A DNA stretch of 64,000 nucleotides from Gordionus sp. m RMFG-2023 (Eukaryota; Nematomorpha; Gordioida; Chordodea; Parachordodidae). Numbering within the stretch: the first letter of the stretch is position 1; each line of letters starts with the position of its first letter. Location of the stretch: the NCBI RefSeq assembly GCF_954871325.1, contig NC_088778.1:17511666-17575665 (forward strand), read 5' to 3'. Shown in pieces: positions 48,555 through 59,945 of the stretch. The position numbers were made by a program, and so were the translations under genes. Below the pieces are notes generated by a model. The model saw nothing but the letters and a program-made list of their open reading frames with translations, ran no database searches and was not told where the DNA came from.

Positions 48555-48835
48555 CACCCTTAAAGTAATTAACTTACACAGCAGTTCTTGGGCATAGGCT
48601 CTTTATCTCTGCCCCGCTCTTTCTTTTGGAGCCTATGGACGCCTAAGTGCGTAAAAGTACGTGCGGCTTGCCCACAAACGTGTAAAGGGCTCCTCACATT
48701 TTTTACTTTCGTACCCAAATTAATTTCGTTTTTCCAATTAGATGGAAGTGAGGAATACCTAGCGTAGCTCTGTTGTTTACTCAACGTTTAGAGGGCATAT
48801 GCGCTATATTTCACGTATCACGTAATCAAAAAAAT
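48555..48835. other. GC-richer unique segment of unknown nature
   Basis: This stands out from its surroundings in base composition. The minus strand has a 71-residue frame (48569-48784, with HVCGQAARTFTHLGVHRL) that I do not recognise and that may be chance. It carries no tRNA, snRNA or 5S rRNA signature that I can see. It lies directly after the satellite block. Confidence 0.4.
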
Positions 48836-49199
48836 ATATTTAAAAAAATTTATTAAAAAAACATATAACACAAAAAATAAAAAAAATTAGCGATCAAAAA
48901 GAAAAATATCAATCAAAAAATATATTGTAACAAATTAAAATATATTTAAAAAAAATATCAATCAAAAAATATATTGTAACAAATTAAAATATATTTAAAA
49001 AAAAATATAATATTAATCTTAAAAAATTATTAATAATAACGAAAAAATTATTAATAATATAATATTACAAAAATTACACATTGCCTGGTTATTTCGGCAA
49101 TGTATACTTTGCCGAAATAACAAAATTACTCTGCCTACCACTACCTCACATTGCCGCATTGCCGCTAACATATATAATACATAACTATTTAAACATCAA

Positions 49200-49980
49200 C
49201 ATTTTCTACTATAATATTATTTATATAATTATAAATAAGAGTTTGCACATTAATTTTCATGGCGTCCTTAACTTCATTTGGCACCTTCTTTACATTATCA
49301 ACCAAAGACAGGCCATAATCTATCTGGGTCATTATCAATTTCTAACATTTTGTCAAAATATCTTTCCATTGGGTCTTTTGTTACTCTAGCCATTTTTACA
49401 GGTCTTACATTCTCTATATTATCTGTGATATTATTTAGTGTTTTTCTTGGTGTGGTGGAAGTATTAAGAAATGATAGTGAATCATACCATTTCCATGGAG
49501 TGCTAGCTTTTTGCAGCATCCCCTGAATGCACTTCTTCTCTCTTTCTCTTTTCCTTTATATAAGAATCCCTCAAATTCTTCCATTTAAATTTACAGACAT
49601 TTGGGGATGAATCAAGCCTGGTAAATAAAAAAGGATAAAAAATAATTTTATTTAAATAAAGATATAAATTATTAAAATTCATATTCCATGCTTACTAATA
49701 AATAGTATCTAATTAAAAAGTCTGTTAATTAAAAATTATTATTATAAAATAGTCAATATTTTCAATATAAAGTCTTGTTCTAATTTTTAACACATAAAGT
49801 CCATAGTTCATCTACTAATAATCTATTAGAATAATTATCAATAGATTGGTTCCATAAATCGTCATAATCTTCTACAAAATTTATCAATTCAGATACAAAA
49901 TTACTTCTAAAATCATTTCATTTATTGAATATTAACGTTATAAAAAATTACTTATTCATTTCAATTGTATCAGACGCCAT
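49200..49980 (-). pseudogene. Harbinger accessory protein with MADF domain
   Basis: The start codon is at 49980 (MASDTIEMNK). A 45-bp intron (49907-49951, GTAATT...TTTTAG) leads into SNFVSELINFVEDYDDLWNQ and a Tyr/Leu/Trp-rich helix ending DELWTLC. Further exon(s) read CKFKWKNLRDSYIKEKRKRE, STPWKWYDSLSFLN and finally LSLVDNVKKVPNEVKDAMKI. The WKNLRDSY and W-x-YY-x-L-x-FL patterns are those of MADF/Myb-like domains; in Harbinger elements such a protein binds the ends and brings the nuclease to DNA. Frame changes near 49515 and 49320 show decay, although one may hide a further intron. Confidence 0.7.
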
Positions 49981-51071
49981 TTAATCGTTAAAAAAAATCA
50001 AGCTAGTTTGTTATTAAAATAATCGCAAAATCGTATGCATGAAAAAATCGTTTGGTTTGGAAGCACACATCTATTAAGCTTAATTTGTTATTTATCGCTT
50101 TGAAAAAACGTCGTGTTTGGAAGTGACCTAAGTCTAAAAATCGGCTAAACCTAATTAGGCTAAGCCTAAAAATCGGCTAAATTAGTCAAAAATTCTGCAT
50201 CGGCTAATCGTCCTACTGTAAGATATGCCTAGCATTAATTATTATTTATTTATTTTAGTAAAATAATTTATTTTATTTATATTTAATGTAAAACAATGAA
50301 AGGAAAGGAAGAACTAGGAGGGAAAAGGGTGTGTTTTGAAGAAACACTTATAGTTCCCTTTTAAGATTTCGAATTTAATTTTTTGTTTAAGGGATAGGGA
50401 CTATTTTATTATTATTATCAACGAATAAACATGATATGATTTATTTTATTTATATAATTAAATTATGAAATGAAAATAAATTTATTTATTTGATGTTTTT
50501 TAATAAAAAAATGATATGCTGCTATTGTAATATTATTTTTGTTACAATTATTAGTGATTTTCACGCCTATAATTTTAAGCAAAAATAATTTTTTTAAGTT
50601 CAAAAGATATTTCAACATATTTTGATTTGATAAAAATTTTAAATCTTCTTTGTAAATAAATCTTTTTTTGAGGAATTCTTTTGTAAATTTTATTATATTA
50701 TATAAACAATCTTTTAGGTGAAATCTTTTATATTTTTTTTATCATTTTTTGTTAAAATTATCTATTGGTTTTTTCTAATTTTTTAAAAATATTTATAAAA
50801 CTTTTTTTATGTTATTTTATATGATCTTTTTAAGGATAATATTTTAAAGTGACATATGTTATTTTTTAACATTTTTGAAATTTTTTGACACAAAAGGGTA
50901 AAAATATATATTGTAATGATGTTAAATTATAAATTCATGAAGATGTTCCTTGGAAAAATGGCAATTATCATAATTAGTATTTTTAAACATTTTAGATTTA
51001 TTTAGACGCTAATGAGCAAAAATATGTATTTTTAATATGTTAAATTAAAATTTCAATATTAAGATGTAACA

Positions 51072-52244
51072 CATAGGCGTAGCCAGGGGGGGGGGCAAGG
51101 GGAAATTCCCCCCCCTTCAGAAATTTATCACTTTTTGTAAATATCATTTATAGCTAATAAAAAATATCCCCTTTAGTCCTCTCCCCACTCCCTGACCCTC
51201 ATATATGTATGCATATATCTTAAATAATAATTTAAAAGAAAGAATGTAAAAGTTGATATTTTTTTATAAAACTATTCATCATAATTTATAGATTTTTGAG
51301 AAAATAAATTTATAAATATATAAAATGAACCAAAAATGTTTTTTAATAAATGGAATATAGGCCAAGGATAAGTCTTAAGACAGAAGTGAAATGTATTATA
51401 TTAATAATAGATCTATAAAATTACTAAATAATATAATATATCAAATATAATTTTTTATAAAGTGAGTAATTTTAATTTATTTATCTCAATAAAAGTAAAA
51501 TATAATTATAAAACTATTGATAAAATTAAATCATAAATTAAAAAAATATTAAAGCACAATATAAACAGTGGAATATTATATGTCGTCGATTTACAATATA
51601 TCTAATTATCAAATGACAATCAAGTATTTTTACCAATATAGCGAATTATATATTTTACAGAAAACTATAAAATATTGATAAGGACATCAGAAAATATCTT
51701 TTAAAGACATTGTGGGATGAATAATATGAAAATTAAATTTATATATACTTAAATAAAATAGATGGCGTTAAATAATTGTATGCATATTGTTGCTATATTT
51801 AATATTAAGAGCATTGATTAGAAAATTTTGTCAGATTATTATCTGTAATATATTCTCTAACTGTCAAAAATGTCTGTAAAATTGGAATTTTACCTAGTAT
51901 TTTATAACTAATTCTATATAATAGGGTAAAATCAACTATATGTCTACTTACTTTTTATAAATAAATTTCTTATAATTGTTTGGAATGAATTATTACCATG
52001 CTTTTATATTAAGGTGTTTACAATACAAGTAATTTATTAATTCTTATATAAACTAATAAAAGTATATTTCATATTTGTTCCAGTCTTATTTTTTTTATTA
52101 AAATTTGTAAAAATATTTTATAACCATATATAGACTAAAGTAACCCGGCCGAAGGCCCGCCAAAAGGGGGTCTGGGGGCGAAGGCCCCAGTACTTTTTTG
52201 ATTTCCCCCCCCCCCCCCTTATGAAAATCCTGGCTACGCCTATG
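51072..52244. mobile_element. hAT-type non-autonomous element, perfect 8-bp duplication
   Basis: The ends CATAGGCGTAGCCAGGGGGG and CCTGGCTACGCCTATG are inverted; the flanks are identical, ATGTAACA (51064-51071 and 52245-52252). There are GC-rich blocks next to both ends, with GGCCGAAGGCCCGCC at about 52147 and homopolymer C tracts. The interior is AT-rich without a gene. It sits in a tandem unit of copy B. Confidence 0.95.
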
Positions 52245-53929
52245 ATGTAACATATAAGAGTGACAATTGTCATAATCGTAATTTTTAAATTTTTCTGATG
52301 TAAATGGGCTAAAATAGTATTGCCAACATGTTTAAATAAAACTTCAGCGGTCATAATCAGGGTTGCCAAGTCAAAATTATCAAATTGCGGGAAAAATTTG
52401 GTATTTTGCAGGAGAAATATAAAACTTGTGGTAGAAATATAAAAATTGCTAAAACAATTTTTTGCGGGAGGCCGGGATTTTGAATTGACTTAGTTATCCG
52501 CCTATTATTTTTATAATAATTAGTTTATAATACAAAGTCATTAACTATTTTTCAAAATAAAATTGTTAATTATAGTACGAGACAAAAATTTTTAAATACT
52601 ATCTTCATTATTAAAATAACATCTTGATTTATTAAATTATATTAATTTTATAAAAAAACGATTTTAATACAATGTAAAAAATATATTTTATGCGAAAGTC
52701 CCGCAAAACTACCGCAATTGGAAATCTACCGTGTGTTTGTGTATAACATTATAGGGATAGGCGCTTAATTATCGCGTATCACTTTTGAATACATAATAAG
52801 GTAATATTGTACTTATTTCAATGATAATTATTTTATTTATTATAGTTCAAATATATTATTATTATAATCAGTGCAGGGGAGTGTATCTACATCTATTGCA
52901 AAACAAAAATATTCTACAAAAATAAGAAATAATACAGATGCAACTACAATTGCGGCAAGTACACTTATCATGTAGTACAACATTCACAGAGCTACTTATC
53001 ATCACAATATGGGTAGAATCTTTTCCCCGTAAGATTTAATGCCTCCGAGATAAATGAAAACTTTACTTGCAGAACAAAAATGAGCAAGATGTTTTAGGAC
53101 CTGAATCCAGGAGGTCAATTCTTGACGATTTGATAGATCGGCATACATATGAAATTCTAACAGATGTATCTAATAAGGGAAATAATTTCCCTTGATCCTC
53201 TGCTATTTCGATAAAATTAAGGTCGTTTCAATAAACTATATATTTTTTTTCTTAAATAGTGAATAATCCAAGGACATTACTAACCATATAATGGTAAATA
53301 TAGCAGATTCTGGATTATCAATGAATTGCATGTCAGCTTTCTGATATGATAATGCCCAAGTGAATTTGGCAAAAACAGTGTATTTACAGAATTGAGTCAA
53401 CCCAATGTTGGTTGCGACATGTTCCTAATATCCGCCACGATAGAATTTTAAAATTTTACAACCTTTAAAAAAATATTTCTTAAATAAATTATAAAAGCTG
53501 TCCTAACATTTTGAAAATTTTTTTCAAGAATGAATGGCAGAGGTATATTTAGGAATGATTTCACTTGTAGGAAATCTACTACATGCGGTTATTATGAAGT
53601 TATAATCAGATTCACAAAATTATGCTGCTGATGTGTTCATAATTTACAGTTAAAAATTGACAATAAATTTTAAGGCATTACTAAAAATTTATTTAACAAA
53701 TATTTTAAAAATACCGATAGGCATTGATGTCTTGTTTGAAAAGTAATGCTCTCTATTTTTGATTTGCCAGAATATTCAAAATATTAATTTTACAATGTAT
53801 AAAATATATTTATTTTATGCAAATGTATAAATAAGATTATATAAAATATATAAAAAATATGGATAATTAAATAGTTATAATTTATTTGAGATTTAAATAA
53901 TGGAATTAAACGTTTACCGTGGTTACGAG

Positions 53930-55000
53930 AAATTTATAAAATTCCTGGCATGACATTATAATTTTGTTTAACAATTAGCTCGCCCTTTAATGTTGTTAAA
54001 GCAATCCGATTTCTCTCTTTTCTCCAGGCAGTCCTCATCAGGCTAAAATGCGCTCCGATGAGACATTAGAATGAGGTAAAGATTAAACATACTCGCATAT
54101 TTTTTCCAAGCATGGGGATTTATCGTTATTACGAAAAAATTCCACCCACTTCTCCTCTTTTTTTAGACCATCTAACTTTAAGTATTCTAGAGAATCATAA
54201 AAAATAGAGAGAATTACTATCTCCTCAAACAAGACATCAATGACTATCGCTATTTTTAATATAATTAAATAACAAAAACCATCAATTGATGGTTTCTATT
54301 TCAAGGTCATAATATTAATACTTTTGTAAATAGATTTATTAAAATCAAATTTTGATTGTAAATATTCTATAATTGTCTTAATAAAAACATCTGCTTCATT
54401 TAAAAATATATTAATTAGAATATCATTTGAACATTTTAATATAATAATTTTGGCAATAGCGCCATAAAATTTATTAACAATTTTTAACTGTAGAGATGAA
54501 AAGAGCTGTAGCACGATTTTGTGAATATTTATTAATAAAGAATATTTATTAATAAAGAATCTTCTAATTACAAATGAAAATTAACTGCATGAAATAGATT
54601 TCCTGCATGTGAAACTAATCCAAAATATGCTTCTGCCATTTCAACCTATAAAAAAAATTTCAAAATTTTAGGACAGTTTTAAAATCTTTATTTAAGAAGT
54701 ATTTTTTTAAGGGTTCGTAAAATTTTAAAATTTTATCTATGGCAGGTATTAATGATAACCACCTGATAGGTACATATCGCAACAACTCACACCATTCCAA
54801 GTCAGATCACTTCACCAACTCTTTTAATTTATTAACTCTTTTAATTGATGCTAAATCGTTAAAACATTTCATCACAATTATTTCGACATCCCCGGATAGT
54901 GCATTCACTGCCTTCTTGCATGAATTATGTAGTATATGGCATATGCCAATTGGTATTAATTCATGTGCTGCCTGGTTTTTGTCAAAATTCACAGAGGTAT
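53930..55000 (-). pseudogene. hAT transposase
   Basis: The pieces on the minus strand are GICHILHNSCKKAVNAL with DVEIIVMKCFNDLASIKRV (54807-54992), LEWCELLRYVPIRWLSLIPA (about 54735-54800, the RWLSL block), a middle piece (54296-54514), and HSNVSSERILAFMRTAWRKE with RNRIALTTLKGELIVKQNYN (about 53950-54075, the C-terminal SSER-x-FS region with Phe replaced). Order and spacing are those of hAT transposases. In-frame stops separate them. The N-terminal zinc finger and first catalytic block were not located. Confidence 0.8.
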
Positions 55001-55283
55001 TAGCAGCACCCTAAATCAGCTATATTTATCATTATGTGGTTAGCTATATCGTTGAATTATCACTATCCGAGGAAAATTTTTTAAACAGTTTTATTGAAAT
55101 GCCCTTATTCTTGTAGAAATGGCGAAGGATCAAGGGAGTTTTAATATTTCCCTTATTAGATGCATCAGTTAGAATTGCATATGGATGCCCATATTATAAA
55201 TTGTTTAGAAGTGCCTATTGGACTCAAATCCTAAAACATTTATGATAGCATTGCTCATTTTTGTTCTACCACAAGTAAAGTTT

Positions 55284-55409
55284 GCACTTATATTGGAGAC
55301 ATTAAATATTATAGGGAAAAGATTCGACCCACATTGTGATGATAGAGCACTTATATTGGAGTCATTAAATATTATGGGGAAAAGATTCGACCCACATTGT
55401 GATGATAGA
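55284..55409 (-). repeat. 63-bp tandem duplication inside the hAT gene region
   Basis: GCACTTATATTGGAG(A/T)CATT through CCCACATTGTGATGATAG occurs twice head to tail with two differences, so it is a recent local duplication. Confidence 0.95.
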
Positions 55410-56141
55410 TAGGTTGTGAATGTTGAACTACATGATAGGTATATACGATTTCCGCAACTGTATTTGCATCTGTATTATTTATTAATTTTGGAGAATATTT
55501 TTGTATTGCAATCGATGTTGTTATACTCCCCTGTACTGACTTATATGAATGAAATGATGCTGATTTTTTATTGGTTAAAAATAAAACAGGATAGAAAGAA
55601 ATTTACCAACTAGACATGTTTTTTGAATAAATATTAAAATTTATTTTAAAAATATAAAAATAATCAATTACTGTCTCTTAAAACAGAAATATTATTTATA
55701 TATTAAAAACGTTTAAATGCAAAAAAAAAATTTGCGGGAGAAATTAAAAAATTGCGGTAGATTTTTGCGGTAGATTTCCACGGTAATTTTGCGGGAGTCT
55801 CCCGCTGATTAGGGGAGATATGGCAACCCTAGTCATAATCGTTATTTTTAAAGTTTTTTGATTTTTTTTTGATAAAAATAGATTATAATAAGTATTGATA
55901 ACATGTTTAAATAAAACTTCAGTGAGGATGTACCCTAGATAAGTGACAATTGTCATAATCGTTATTAATAAAATTTTTAGAATTTTTTTTGATTCAAATG
56001 GATTATAAAATATAGATTGTAAACTATTTTTACCATATGTCTATAAAATTCAAAATCTTAACTTAAATTTATAGGATGTTGATTGTATCATATTGATAAA
56101 TAATATTCATATGGTTTTTAAGTTCTTTTCATAAAATTCTT

Positions 56142-56213
56142 ACCCTGAATTCAGACTTAGCACGATTTTGCCATAAGTCTACAAAAAATTTTGCTAACTG
56201 TGAATGCAGGGTT
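56142..56213. mobile_element. Very small foldback element (about 72 bp)
   Basis: ACCCTGAATTCAGACTTAGC at the left mirrors GCTAACTGTGAATGCAGGGT at the right. It sits in the central spacer of copy B, and the corresponding spacer of copy A (36630-36693) has the same element in the other direction, so it was present before the two copies separated or is part of the family. Confidence 0.6.
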
Positions 56214-58204
56214 ATACATTAATAAATGTAGAATGAAAATTTATAAATAAAAGGAATATTGTGATTCCATATCTTAAAAGTTTAGAATTTAAAATGCTAC
56301 AACCCTCTTTAGCAATCACTTTGCATATTTTTACCAAATTTTAAGCAGGATTAAAAGGAACGATTATGAACTTGAAAATTGCCTTTGATTGTTTAGCCAA
56401 ATGGTATCAACATATTTCTCAATAAATAAGGAACGAAAATTGTGATAATTGGCACTCTTCTAAATTATTTCAATAAAATAAACATAATATCTTTCTTTGT
56501 GTTTAAATTTGTCAAAATATATTGGAAAACTTTAAAAATTACGAATATGACAATTATCACTTTTATATGGTACATCTTCATGAAATTTAATTTAACATGT
56601 TCACAATCTATATTTTTACCTATTTGCGTCAAAAACTTTAAAAATAACGATTATGACAATTGGCACTTATATAAGGTACATTTTCACTGAAGTTTTATTT
56701 TATGTTATCAATACATTTTAACCTATTTTCGTCAAAAATTCAAAAACTTTAAAAGTAACGATCCAATTGTCACTTTTCTATGGTACATTTTAATGAAATT
56801 TTAATTTTACAACCTATATTTTTGCCCATTTGCGTCAAAAAAATTTAAAAAACTTTAAAAATAACGATTAAGACGATTGTAACTTTTCTATGGTACATCT
56901 TGATTAAATTTTAATTTAACATGTTTACAATCTATATTTTTACCATTTGCATCAAAAAAAAATTAACAAAACTTTAAAAATAACGATTAGGACAATTGTC
57001 ACTTATCTTGGGTACATTTTCACTGAAGTTTTATTTAAGAATGTTAGCAATACTTATTTTGGCCTATTTACATCAAAAAACTTTAAAAATTACGATTATG
57101 ACAATTGCCACTTGTATATGGTACATCTTAATTGAAATTTTAATATAACATGTTAAAAACACATATTTTTGCCCATTAGCGTTAAAATAAATCTAAAATG
57201 TTAAAAATAGTGATTATGATAATTGCCATTTTTCCAAGGAACATCTTCATAGAATTTATAATTTAACATTTTTACCTTTTGTGTCAAAAAATGTTAAAAA
57301 ATAATGAATATTGTCACATTAAAATATTATCCTTAAAAAGATCATATAAAATAACATAAAAAAAGTTTAATATAAATATTTTTAAAACATTATTTAGAAA
57401 AAATCACCTCTTTTAAATAATTATAAAAATAGATAATTTTACAAAAATGATAATTCACCTAAAAGATTGTTTATTTATATAATAAAATTTACAAAAGAAT
57501 TCCTCAAAAAAAGATTTACAAATTTAAAATTCTTATCAAATCAAAATATGTTGAAATATCTTTTTGAACTTCAAAAAATATTTTTTGCTTAAAATTTTTA
57601 GTGTGAAAATCACTAATAAATTGTAACAAAAATAATATTGCAACATCATTTTTAATATAATAATATAAATAAAAAACATTTAATTATATCATGTTTATTT
57701 GTTGATAATAATAAAATATTTACATTAAATATAATAAAATAAATTATTTTATTAAATAATATAAATAATAATTAATGCTAGGCATATCTTACGGAACGCT
57801 GACGGACGACGATTGCAGAATTTTTGACTAATTTTATTTTACGCTTTTTAGGCTAGGCCGATTTTTTCACCTAAAATCTCGGCTAAACCGTTTTGTAATC
57901 GGCTAAAATTAGCCGATTACGCAACAATGATATTAACAATTCTCTTAAGTTATTGTTCTTAAGAATTATCGTTATCAGAACTTATACGTCCAAAATCTTA
58001 TTTACGTTCTACGATGAAACACCAACGACTATCATATCTCAATTATAAATGTTAATAAAAAAAGAAGGAAAAGAACTTGATTTAGATGTGGTATGAATTT
58101 CTTTTATAAATGAAAATGAAAAAAGAAAAAACACATTTTACCTTAAAAATATTAACAATTTCTATACTTTATCACTCACAAAATAAAAATATATTAAATA
58201 TTAT

Positions 58205-59380
58205 ATAGTCAATTCACTCAAGAATCTTCCTCATCTCCCCAAGCATCAGTTCTTCTTTCTCACCAAAAATGTCTTTTTCTACCGAAATTCTTACATTTAT
58301 TTAAATCTTCCCCCGTTTTCCAGTACAATACTCTCCTTAAGGTCTTCGAATTAAAATTTAAACATTTTATCGAATCCCTTTTAGGCTTAAATTTTTCCGA
58401 TATCAATTGGTCCCTCGCCTCTATGCCCACTTACCGGGGTGGACTGGGATTTTCACCCCCCCCCCCTTCCTTATGGCAATTGCGTGCTTTCTTTCATCTC
58501 GAATATACTTCGCCTTTTCTATTTCCTCGCTTATCGAGTTGGACGATCCCCTTCTATCTTCAGCTAAACAAGAGTGGCTTACTCTAATCACCCAAGGCTC
58601 CGAGCAGCCAATTTCCTGTCATCTAAAGAGCTTCCTGGTCCCTATCTTCAATGCTCGTTTGAAAAACTTTGTATGTATCTCGACCTAACTAACCTTCAAC
58701 TGCTCAGAAACGCAAAAAAAACTCTAACGGCCATGAATGGCTAGACGCGATCCTGAGTGGTAAAAAGGAAACGTTACTCACAGACAATGAGTTTCAAACT
58801 GCCATTGGCCATAGGCTTGGTTGCCTTATCCCTTCTGTGGACACCTATGCTGCCTGTCACAAACAGGTTGATCCTTTCTCTAGACATTGTTTCTCGTGCC
58901 TCAAAGTCAGTGGCTATTTCCTGAGGCACGAAAACCTTAATAGGTTAATTGGCAAAGCCTTGATTTCGGCCGGTATCCCCAATAGTTTGGAGCCATTAGG
59001 TCTCCTAAATGTGGACGGTAAGCGCCCCGACGGCACTTCTTTAACGTCTTGGCACGGCGGCAAAAGACTTGTCTGGGACGTCTCTTGTGTTACCTCCTTT
59101 CCGGCTAACGGAAATACCGACCCCTTGGAACTACAAGAAATCAATAAGTTTAATAAATATAGATTCCTCCCTAATTCTTTTATATTTATTCCCCTAATTT
59201 TTAGCGTCCTTAGAAACCCCGGTCCCCAATCCCTAAAGTTCTTAAATCAATTGGGTAGAAGAATTTCGTTAAGGACAGGGGTCAAAAACGAGTCCCTATC
59301 TCTTAAACAAAAAGTCCAATTTGAAATCCTAAAGGGGATCTACAAATGTTTCTTCGAAACACTCCCATTTCCCTCCTAGT
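58205..59380 (+). mobile_element. 5'-truncated LINE, C-terminal part well preserved
   Basis: It starts in the thumb region (SDINWSLASMPTYRGGLGF, about 58400-58450), passes a run of 12 C where the frame changes, and continues with LSSAKQEWLTLITQG. Then NGHEWLDAILSGKKETLL leads into 58837-59379: CHKQVDPFSRHCFSCLKVSG with RHENLNRLI (a CCHC-like motif), KRPDGTSLTSW, KRLVWDVSC and a long tail to the stop at 59377. It shares the RPDG...PW...LVWDVTC block with the LINE at 40785. PDG followed by VWDV resembles a PD-(D/E)xK nuclease core (inference). The last 200 codons read cleanly. No clear poly(A) tail. Confidence 0.85.
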
Positions 59381-59750
59381 TTATCAAATATAGTTATTTA
59401 TTATATATTAAAAACTGTTTTGTTAATTTTATTTATATTTTGCATCGTAACTATATTTAGATTTTAACCACAAAAAAATATTTTTCGTTATAATTAAACA
59501 ATTATGTTTTAAATATCTAATATATATATATATATTTTTTCCGATTATGTATATCATATCATATTATATTTTAAATATTATAAAAATATTTTTTTTATAA
59601 AAAAATAATTAATATAAGTCATTTATATTATAAAAAATTTTAAGAAAAATAAAATAAAATTTAAATTATAATTACAAATCTATTTTTTTTATAATTAAAT
59701 TTTGATTAAGTTTCCCTCAAGCTATGAACATATCTAAAAATAAAAATTCT
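59381..59750. other. AT-rich sequence, nothing recognised
   Basis: The 3' flank of the LINE includes a (TA)n tract near 59520. Confidence 0.5.
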
Positions 59751-59945
59751 CACTTAGTATAAGTTTTGCCTTACTAAACAATTGCTCAACACATGGGTTT
59801 GAGGTGAGGGTATTGAAATATCTAATTTTATAAATATATTTTTTATATATGAAAAAAGACCGAACTCGAAAATATTCACATGAGTATTATGATAAAAATA
59901 AAGCCTATAAGCTTCTCTTTCTTCTCCCAGTGTGGTATCCATTCG
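59751..59945 (-). pseudogene. hAT transposase C-terminal fragment
   Basis: The short minus-strand frame contains YIKNIFIKLDISIPSPQTHV, matching the pattern YxKxLFxKLDxxIPSSAxVERLFS of hAT. The ER-x-FS part is lost (LSN instead). No ends were found near it. Confidence 0.6.

Larger units (their letters stand above)
45463..49170. mobile_element. Inverted-repeat element nested in the Harbinger element
   Basis: The left TGCTAGCGGCAATGATTGCC and right (read back) TGTTAGCGGCAATGCGGCAA, each followed by GGCAATGTGAGGTAGTGGTA, form inverted repeats; both are bordered by TATA. T-rich tandem repeats containing TTTTTTGATTGATATTTTTT follow on both sides in opposite orientation (45530-46115 and 48836-49015). 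The interior carries a LINE endonuclease fragment and a six-unit satellite block. No transposase of its own was recognised. Confidence 0.7.
44800..50128. mobile_element. PIF/Harbinger element with TAA duplication
   Basis: The ends GAACACTTCCAAACACGACG and, read back, GGTCACTTCCAAACACGACG (about 30 bp inverted repeats) are flanked by TAA on both sides (44797-44799 and 50129-50131), the classical Harbinger target. It encodes part of a Harbinger nuclease on the plus strand and a MADF-type protein on the minus strand, the two-gene layout of this superfamily. A large insertion at 45463-49170 has replaced or split the remaining nuclease gene. Confidence 0.9.
52361..55831 (-). mobile_element. hAT transposon, nearly full length but decayed
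   Basis: The ends CAGGGTTGCCAAGTC and GATATGGCAACCCTA are flanked by identical GTCATAAT (52353-52360 and 55832-55839). GCGGGAG/GCGGTAG words fill both subterminal regions. The 3.47-kb body carries a minus-strand hAT transposase in pieces. It is the youngest-looking insertion in copy B by its exact duplication, yet its gene is broken. Confidence 0.95.
44766..57930. mobile_element. Tandem-arm inverted-repeat element, copy B, with nested insertions
   Basis: The left end TAGTGTTGCATAATCGGCTA starts at 44766. Its continuation resumes after the Harbinger element at 50132 (AATCGGCTAAACC...ATATGCCTAGCATTAATTATT). The right end (57780-57930) is the inverted copy, ending ...AGCCGATTACGCAACAATGA. Inside are tandem units with TGACAATTGTCA running one way (about 50870-56000, interrupted) and the other way (56510-57310), around a spacer at about 56030-56440 matching that of copy A. 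Removing the insertions leaves about 3.2 kb. No encoded protein. The flanks show no clear duplication. Confidence 0.85.

Noticed and set aside
48569-48784. 71-residue gene on the minus strand
   Set aside because: Not recognised and likely chance in a GC-richer island; kept only as an unexplained segment.
45463-49170. Helitron or Polinton reading of the nested element
   Set aside because: No Rep/helicase, capsid or polymerase remains; the only coding sequence is a LINE endonuclease fragment.
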